Part shown: positions 32,684 to 36,462 of the stretch, one piece after another
How the letters are laid out: each line of letters begins with the position of its first letter
Numbering within the stretch: position 1 is the first letter of the stretch
Origin: an uncultured Clostridia bacterium
Lineage (GTDB): Bacteria; Bacillota; Clostridia; Oscillospirales; Acutalibacteraceae
DNA: 36,462 bases
Direction: 5' to 3'
NCBI GenBank assembly: GCA_947589575.1
Contig: CANQBM010000014.1
Location: 1-36,462, forward strand
The notes under the pieces: model-generated
The model's input: the letters and a program-made list of their open reading frames with translations, nothing else
The model's database searches: none
What the model was told of the DNA's origin: nothing
Position numbers and translations under genes: made by a program

Positions 32684-33683
32684 ATTTATTCTGGCTTAAC
32701 TTTTTAATTTCTTTATCAAAATCTGACAATATTTTTTGTGTCTTATTAAATTCTTTATATTCTAAATATGCTTTTTCGTCAGCTTCTTTTTTAGAAATTT
32801 TTCCTTTATCGTGTAAAATATCATATCTTCTGAACGAAAGAAATTCATTAACACTTGAGGAAAATTCTTCCATAGTAAAGGTGTTTTCGCGTTCAATTAA
32901 ATCCTCTATGTAATCAAAATAGCCTGTTACAGTTCTCTCAAGTTGTCTAATTTGTTTGTCATTAAGATAATTTTTTGCAATAGTTACATCTGATTTAAGA
33001 ATTCTTCCATCTGGAGCATTTTTCCATGTTGATAATCCCATATGCTCTTTGTTGTGATTAGCATTGGAATTTATAATTTCTGCAGCCGTTTGCCCGGTTA
33101 TAGCATAATGGAATTTATTCTGCACCATAGCATAAAAATCTTTTGTGATTTCAGAATTTTTATCATAATCAATGCTGCATTCGGCAAATATATCTGTTAT
33201 TTGCTGCCAGATTCGTCTTTCGCTGGCTCTGATTGAGCGAACGCGCTCTAATAATTCTCTGAAATAATCTTTACCAAAAGCGGTTTTTCCTTGCTTCAGT
33301 CGTTCATCATCAAGAGCAAAACCTTTTGTCATATATTCTTTTAATATGCCCGTTGCCCATTGCCTGAAATGAGTGGCTTTTTTGGAATTTATTCTGTATC
33401 CAACCGAAATTATCGCATCAAGATTATAAAAGTCTATATTACGCTTTACTGTTCTTTTACCTTCGTTTTGAACTGTTTCCATTTTGGAAACAGTTGAAAT
33501 ATAATCTAATTCGCCATCTTCAAAAATGTTTTGTAAATGTTTTGATATTGCCGGGATATTTACACCAAACAATTCAGCCATACTTTTTTGTGTGAGCCAA
33601 ATTGTTTCATCTTTAATAACTGCATTGACAGTTATATTTTCATCAGATGAACGATAAATCAAAAATTGAAATTCATTCTCCAT
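32682..33683 (-). CDS. RhuM-family protein
   Basis: A 333-residue protein of the RhuM family, a virulence-associated group also common on phages and integrated elements. Family features: IWLTQKSMAELFGVNIPAIS (helix-turn-helix-like), then ISKHLQNIF, RNIDFYNLDAIISVGYRINS and FRQWATGILKEYM. The C-terminal half is helical with a charged tail. Biochemical function is not established. AAAGGAA is upstream of the ATG. It lies next to a candidate small RNA on each side. Confidence 0.85.
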   Translation of the reverse strand: MENEFQFLIYRSSDENITVNAVIKDETIWLTQKSMAELFGVNIPAISKHLQNIFEDGELDYISTVSKMETVQNEGKRTVKRNIDFYNLDAIISVGYRINSKKATHFRQWATGILKEYMTKGFALDDERLKQGKTAFGKDYFRELLERVRSIRASERRIWQQITDIFAECSIDYDKNSEITKDFYAMVQNKFHYAITGQTAAEIINSNANHNKEHMGLSTWKNAPDGRILKSDVTIAKNYLNDKQIRQLERTVTGYFDYIEDLIERENTFTMEEFSSSVNEFLSFRRYDILHDKGKISKKEADEKAYLEYKEFNKTQKILSDFDKEIKKLSQNK

Positions 33684-33751
33684 ACAGTATATTCCTTTAG
33701 GTTATCTTTTTTTGCTCTATCCTGTTGGCGCAGGGTAGGGCGTTTTTTTTT
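33666..33751 (+). ncRNA. Candidate small RNA B, plus strand, opposite the RhuM gene start
   Basis: TTGAAA (33666-33671) and TATATT (33688-33693), 16 bases apart, may form a rightward promoter. The terminator is an 11-bp stem GCTCTATCCTG (33714-33724) with CAGGGTAGGGC (33731-33741), loop UUGGCG, then nine T (33743-33751). As in copy A, its T-G pairs hold only on the plus strand. Predicted RNA is about 50 bases. The promoter overlaps the start region of the RhuM gene on the other strand. Confidence 0.45.
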
Positions 33752-33758
33752 ATTTTGA

Positions 33759-34586
33759 TTAATCTTTAATTTCTTTTGGATTAATTTCAAATGAATAATC
33801 AGCTTTATCACTAAACAAATTATCGAATATTTCAATTGTTACCTTATCGTCGTAATTACTGATTTCAAACGCTTCTTGTATTTCTATGGTTGCGCCGGGT
33901 TTGATTTCCTTCTCTGTATTATGGAAGTCAAAATCATGTATTCCATATGTTGATATTGGACTTTGCAATTCAACACCATTTTGAAAGGCTTGTGTTGTTA
34001 CATCATAATAAAAAGCAATGTTTTTTTCGGATGTATTTTTATACTCATAATTTACTATCAAATAATGGCTATCACCATAATCTTCACTAACAATTTTTGC
34101 TGATACATATTTAAGTTCTGAATTGTCGAGTACATATAATCCGTTCTCTGCTTTTTCTTCATTACTTTCTGTTGTAGTTTGTGATGTAGTGCTTTTTGAG
34201 TTGGTGTTTTCAGCTTCATTGGAATTATTTATATTTGCAAACAAGAACATTAAAGCTAAAATTACTACTACAATAAGTACTGTAATTAAACAACCCTTGC
34301 CCTTTTTCGCTTTTTTTGTTTGTGGAGGGATGGGTGCATTTTCGTAATGCTGCTGATATGGTTGAGAATAAGATTGTGTTTGTTGTTGGTATTGTGGTGG
34401 CTGATAAAATGTACCCTGGGCATTATTTTGGGTATTCTGATTTTGTTGAGGATTGTATTGATTTAGATTCGGTTGTTGCTGATATTGGTTATTTTGCGGT
34501 GGAGAGTCAAACAATTTATTTCCGCATTGTTTGCAGAACATTTGCGTGTCTTCGTTAGAATAACCACATATATCACATTTTTTCAT
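33759..34586 (-). CDS. Zinc-ribbon membrane protein with DUF5067-like outer domain
   Basis: A 275-residue protein. Residues 4-22 are a zinc ribbon (CDIC and CKQC pairs); about 28-90 is a Gln/Asn/Tyr/Pro-rich disordered stretch; 98-117 is a membrane segment after a Lys-rich stretch; 150-275 is an outer domain of beta type with YEYKNTSEKNIAFYYDVTTQ, the pattern of DUF5067/DUF4352 immunoglobulin-like domains. Function unknown. ATG preceded by AAAGGAG. It is cargo of the integrated element. Confidence 0.75.
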   Translation of the reverse strand: MKKCDICGYSNEDTQMFCKQCGNKLFDSPPQNNQYQQQPNLNQYNPQQNQNTQNNAQGTFYQPPQYQQQTQSYSQPYQQHYENAPIPPQTKKAKKGKGCLITVLIVVVILALMFLFANINNSNEAENTNSKSTTSQTTTESNEEKAENGLYVLDNSELKYVSAKIVSEDYGDSHYLIVNYEYKNTSEKNIAFYYDVTTQAFQNGVELQSPISTYGIHDFDFHNTEKEIKPGATIEIQEAFEISNYDDKVTIEIFDNLFSDKADYSFEINPKEIKD

Positions 34587-34707
34587 TTTCTTTTCTCCTT
34601 TGAAATATAAATTTTTGTTACTTAAAAATAAGTAATCACTTTAAAAATAACAAAAATCGGCATATTTCGTCCACAAAAATGCAAAAATGCTGAAAAAATA
34701 TAAAATA

Positions 34708-35697
34708 TTAATTAGAAATCTCTCTTATTAATAACTTTGGTATACCGATAACCTGGCATTGTTCCAAATCGGGACCTTCGATTTTTTTTGGCTGGTACTC
34801 TGGATTAATAGGTATAAGTTTAAGCCAATCCTCGCCATTAACATACTCTACTTTTTTCAATGTGGCATATTCGCCGTCATAGAGAATAGCACCAATATCA
34901 CCACTATAATTTAATGTTGATTGCTTTAAAATTAATACTTTATCACCATTCATATAGAGAGGATACATTGAATCACCGTGAACCGAGAGGACAAAAAAGT
35001 CCTCTTTTTTTCTGCCTTTTAGGTAAGATGTTGGTATTTCAACCGTATCACCGCTCCAATCTTCAATGGCAATAGAATCATACCCGGCAGCTATTTCACC
35101 GATAACAGGAAAGGTGACTGTATCGGTTGTAATTTCAGGTTCCATAAGGTGAATATTTGGAACATCATTAATGTAGTTGGCAAGTGTTTTCCTTTCGCTA
35201 TCAGTCATAGGTTCATTATTATATGCTTTGTTGTAAAGAAACCCAATATAATTTTCATAAGTATTATCACTATAAGTGTTAAAATCTAATAATTTGGACG
35301 GGGATAAATCAAGAGCTTTTGCAATTTTTTCAAATAACTCATTTTTTTCATTAAATTCGTAATCAGGAGTATCATATATATATTGTTCCAATACTTCTTT
35401 ACTGCGTCCTATCTTTTCTGCAAGTTTTTCCATAGAAATGTTTCGATAATTCATAAAAGCAATAATTTTATATGCAATCGAATCCCTTGAAATATAAGCT
35501 TTACTATTTGAAGATAATAATGTATCCATATTTACATTGAAATAATCAGCTATCATTTCAAGAATTTCATATTTTGGAATTCTTGTACCTTGTTCATAAT
35601 TGCCAATTGAACTGGGAGCCAATCCTAAGTCTCGAGATAGTTGCTCTTGAGTAAGGTGTCTTTCTTTTCGTAATTGTCTTAAAACATCTTTAAACAT
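34708..35697 (-). CDS. S24-family phage-type repressor with two N-terminal HTH domains
   Basis: A 329-residue repressor. The first XRE helix-turn-helix is at about 6-60 (LTQEQLSRDLGLAPSSIGNYE) and a second HTH-like unit at about 75-137 (MEKLAEKIGRSKEVLEQYI). The C-terminal S24 peptidase domain (195-329) has the self-cleavage Ala204-Gly205 (IAAGY), catalytic Ser243 (VHGDSMYP) and Lys281. It should hold the element silent and cut itself upon RecA activation. It is divergent from a Cro-like gene with operator-like repeats in between. The double HTH is less common. Confidence 0.92.
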   Translation of the reverse strand: MFKDVLRQLRKERHLTQEQLSRDLGLAPSSIGNYEQGTRIPKYEILEMIADYFNVNMDTLLSSNSKAYISRDSIAYKIIAFMNYRNISMEKLAEKIGRSKEVLEQYIYDTPDYEFNEKNELFEKIAKALDLSPSKLLDFNTYSDNTYENYIGFLYNKAYNNEPMTDSERKTLANYINDVPNIHLMEPEITTDTVTFPVIGEIAAGYDSIAIEDWSGDTVEIPTSYLKGRKKEDFFVLSVHGDSMYPLYMNGDKVLILKQSTLNYSGDIGAILYDGEYATLKKVEYVNGEDWLKLIPINPEYQPKKIEGPDLEQCQVIGIPKLLIREISN

Positions 35698-35720
35698 AAT
35701 GATTTCTCCTTTACGCAGTA

Positions 35721-35749
35721 ACTATAACACAAATCGTGAAAAAAATCAA
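35721..35749 (-). promoter_or_regulatory. Promoter of the repressor gene
   Basis: On the minus strand TTGATT (35749-35744) and TATAGT (35726-35721) are 17 bases apart. A degenerate operator-like sequence, CACGATTTGTGTTATAG, fills the spacer and -10 box (35738-35722), so self-control is possible. Confidence 0.6.
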
Positions 35750-35756
35750 GAACAAA

Positions 35757-35819
35757 TTACACGAAAAGTGTTGACAATGAATAAAATTGTGTTATAATTT
35801 AACTACACATAACGAGTAG
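35757..35819 (+). promoter_or_regulatory. cro-side promoter and two operator-like sites
   Basis: TTGACA at 35771-35776 and TATAAT at 35793-35798 are 16 bases apart. Two 17-bp sites flank them: TTACACGAAAAGTGTTG (35757-35773, overlapping the -35 box) and CTACACATAACGAGTAG (35803-35819, over the start of transcription). A third copy is at 36034-36050. Each has an inverted TACAC/GTGTA-like form. Confidence 0.7.
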
Positions 35820-35835
35820 AAAGGCGGTGAAATCA

Positions 35836-36033
35836 TTGACAATAGGAGAGAAACTAAAAGAGTTGCGCATAAAAAAGGAAAAAACAGTTGGAACTGCTGC
35901 ATACGAAATGGGAATAACGCAATCAGCCCTTAGTAATTATGAGAATGATATTCGTATACCTCGCGACGAGATCAAAGCAAAAATTGCCCGGTATTATAAT
36001 CAATCTATTGAGTATCTTTTTTTTACCAACTAA
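35836..36033 (+). CDS. Cro-like XRE regulator
   Basis: A 65-residue protein that is almost wholly an XRE helix-turn-helix (TIGEKLKELRIKKEKT; MGITQSALSNYENDIRIP). It is divergent from the S24 repressor and is the early regulator of the element. I prefer the TTG at 35836, with AAGGCGGTGA upstream at a normal spacing; the GTG at 35827 lies inside that site. The end is followed at once by a further operator-like repeat. Confidence 0.85.
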   Translation: MTIGEKLKELRIKKEKTVGTAAYEMGITQSALSNYENDIRIPRDEIKAKIARYYNQSIEYLFFTN

Positions 36034-36050
36034 CTACACGAAAAGAGTAG
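36034..36050 (+). promoter_or_regulatory. Third operator-like site, downstream of cro
   Basis: CTACACGAAAAGAGTAG is 13 of 17 identical to the site at 35803-35819 and starts one base after the cro stop. No clear promoter is next to it. Confidence 0.5.
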
Positions 36051-36089
36051 AAACAACAAAATGCAACAACACAAGAAGGAGGTGAGAAA

Positions 36090-36182
36090 ATGGCAACATC
36101 AGCACAAATCATTTTAGTAATTGGACTTGTGATTATTGGTACTTTTGCAGTACTTGGATTTGCACCAAATTTTAAAGATTAA
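36090..36182 (+). CDS. 30-residue membrane peptide
   Basis: ATG with AAGGAGGTGAG 4-11 bases upstream, a near-perfect ribosome site. The 30-residue product has one membrane segment (about residues 5-25, ILVIGLVIIGTFAVLG) and a short tail. No family known. The strong ribosome site makes it likely to be real. The next gene repeats the same GGAGGTGAGAAAATG signal. Confidence 0.55.
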   Translation: MATSAQIILVIGLVIIGTFAVLGFAPNFKD

Positions 36183-36210
36183 AAACAAAAAAATAACAGG
36201 AGGTGAGAAA

Positions 36211-36402
36211 ATGACCCAGGAAGAAAAGAAAAAGCTGTTAAACGCATTAAAGCTCATACGTGAAGAATGTACCAAATACGAAAACGAAAGCTGTAATAAT
36301 TGTCCTTTGTGTTCTGATGAAGGCTGTAACCTGAGGAACAGACCGAGGGAATGGCGCTTAATAACAGAAAAGGACAAGATATGGCGAGCGTTTAATTATT
36401 GA
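36211..36402 (+). CDS. 63-residue Cys-rich small protein
   Basis: ATG preceded by AGGAGGTGAG. The 63 residues start with a charged helix (TQEEKKKLLNALKLIREEC), then four further Cys in CNNCPLCSDEGC, and end with a basic/aromatic stretch (REWRLITEKDKIWRAF). It could bind zinc or an iron-sulfur cluster; small proteins of this type are common in early regions of phages and integrated elements. Function unknown. After it, an AAAGGAG at 36448-36454 is the ribosome site of a further gene that starts beyond the window. Confidence 0.65.
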   Translation: MTQEEKKKLLNALKLIREECTKYENESCNNCPLCSDEGCNLRNRPREWRLITEKDKIWRAFNY

Positions 36403-36462
36403 AAGCAGGTGGGAATAGGACAATTTATTTAATTAATGAATAGTAATAAAGGAGATGTTTGT

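Noticed and set aside
34123-34558. Plus-strand frames opposite the zinc-ribbon gene
   Set aside because: They mirror its Gln-rich and membrane segments in reverse; no ribosome sites.

Overview
This window looks like chromosome from a low-to-moderate GC, spore-former-related Firmicute of the gut Ruminococcus type (Oscillospiraceae). That is an inference from the gene content: spoVA genes, a Bacillus-type glnA, a domain-split glutamate synthase, a CmpB-like membrane protein, and strong AGGAGG ribosome sites. There are three parts: an AT-rich accessory left end, an ordinary chromosomal middle, and an integrated element that begins at a tRNA-Ser on the right and runs off the window.

Left end (1-7430). 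This is a decayed Rhs/YD-repeat polymorphic-toxin locus. Two relics of the conserved Rhs core end (about 71-127 and 1655-1852) lie ahead of a longer open fragment (2591-4063) that carries YD repeats, the core-end signature and an unrecognised, partly hydrophobic C-terminal tip. Small lipoprotein or membrane-protein genes follow each core end and are candidate immunity genes. A solitary HipA-like kinase (5214-6263) comes next, then a scar: a 5'-truncated spoVAD facing an intact spoVAC on the other strand.

Middle (7534-20381). Genes here are: an orphan MacB/LolD-type ATPase; a CmpB-like membrane protein; a 315-bp MITE-like element with inverted ends; a DnaJ-domain membrane protein with a zinc-ribbon partner; a PAP2 phosphatase; a four-gene two-component/ABC module (OmpR regulator, histidine kinase, ATPase, FtsX/MacB-type permease) with a candidate operator of direct repeats; a DUF2804 protein; a CaCA cation exchanger; and a CapA-like metallophosphatase.

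Nitrogen block (20478-31122). It contains glnA, then an ammonium channel fused to a PII domain, then a split glutamate synthase: glutaminase domain, ferredoxin-FMN synthase domain, 4x[4Fe-4S] ferredoxin, FAD/NAD(P) oxidoreductase and GXGXG domain, with overlapping or tightly spaced genes. purF, another glutamine-using enzyme, follows. Together these take up ammonium, fix it into glutamine and move the amide nitrogen to glutamate and purines. An intrinsic terminator stands in the glnA leader and a closely similar one in the amtB leader, suggesting attenuation control. The 0.6-kb gap between glnA and amtB holds five copies of a 13-bp near-palindromic motif, including two perfect 94-bp tandem repeats.

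Right end (31273-36462). A tRNA-Ser(GGA) is followed by an integrated element: tyrosine integrase, RhuM-like protein, zinc-ribbon/DUF5067-like membrane protein, and a divergent S24 repressor/Cro switch with candidate operators, then two very small genes. Two plus-strand hairpins, each an 11-bp stem with the same UUGGCG loop and a U-run, stand in the intergenic spaces opposite to the minus-strand genes and look like a pair of related small RNAs. The far attachment site is outside the window.
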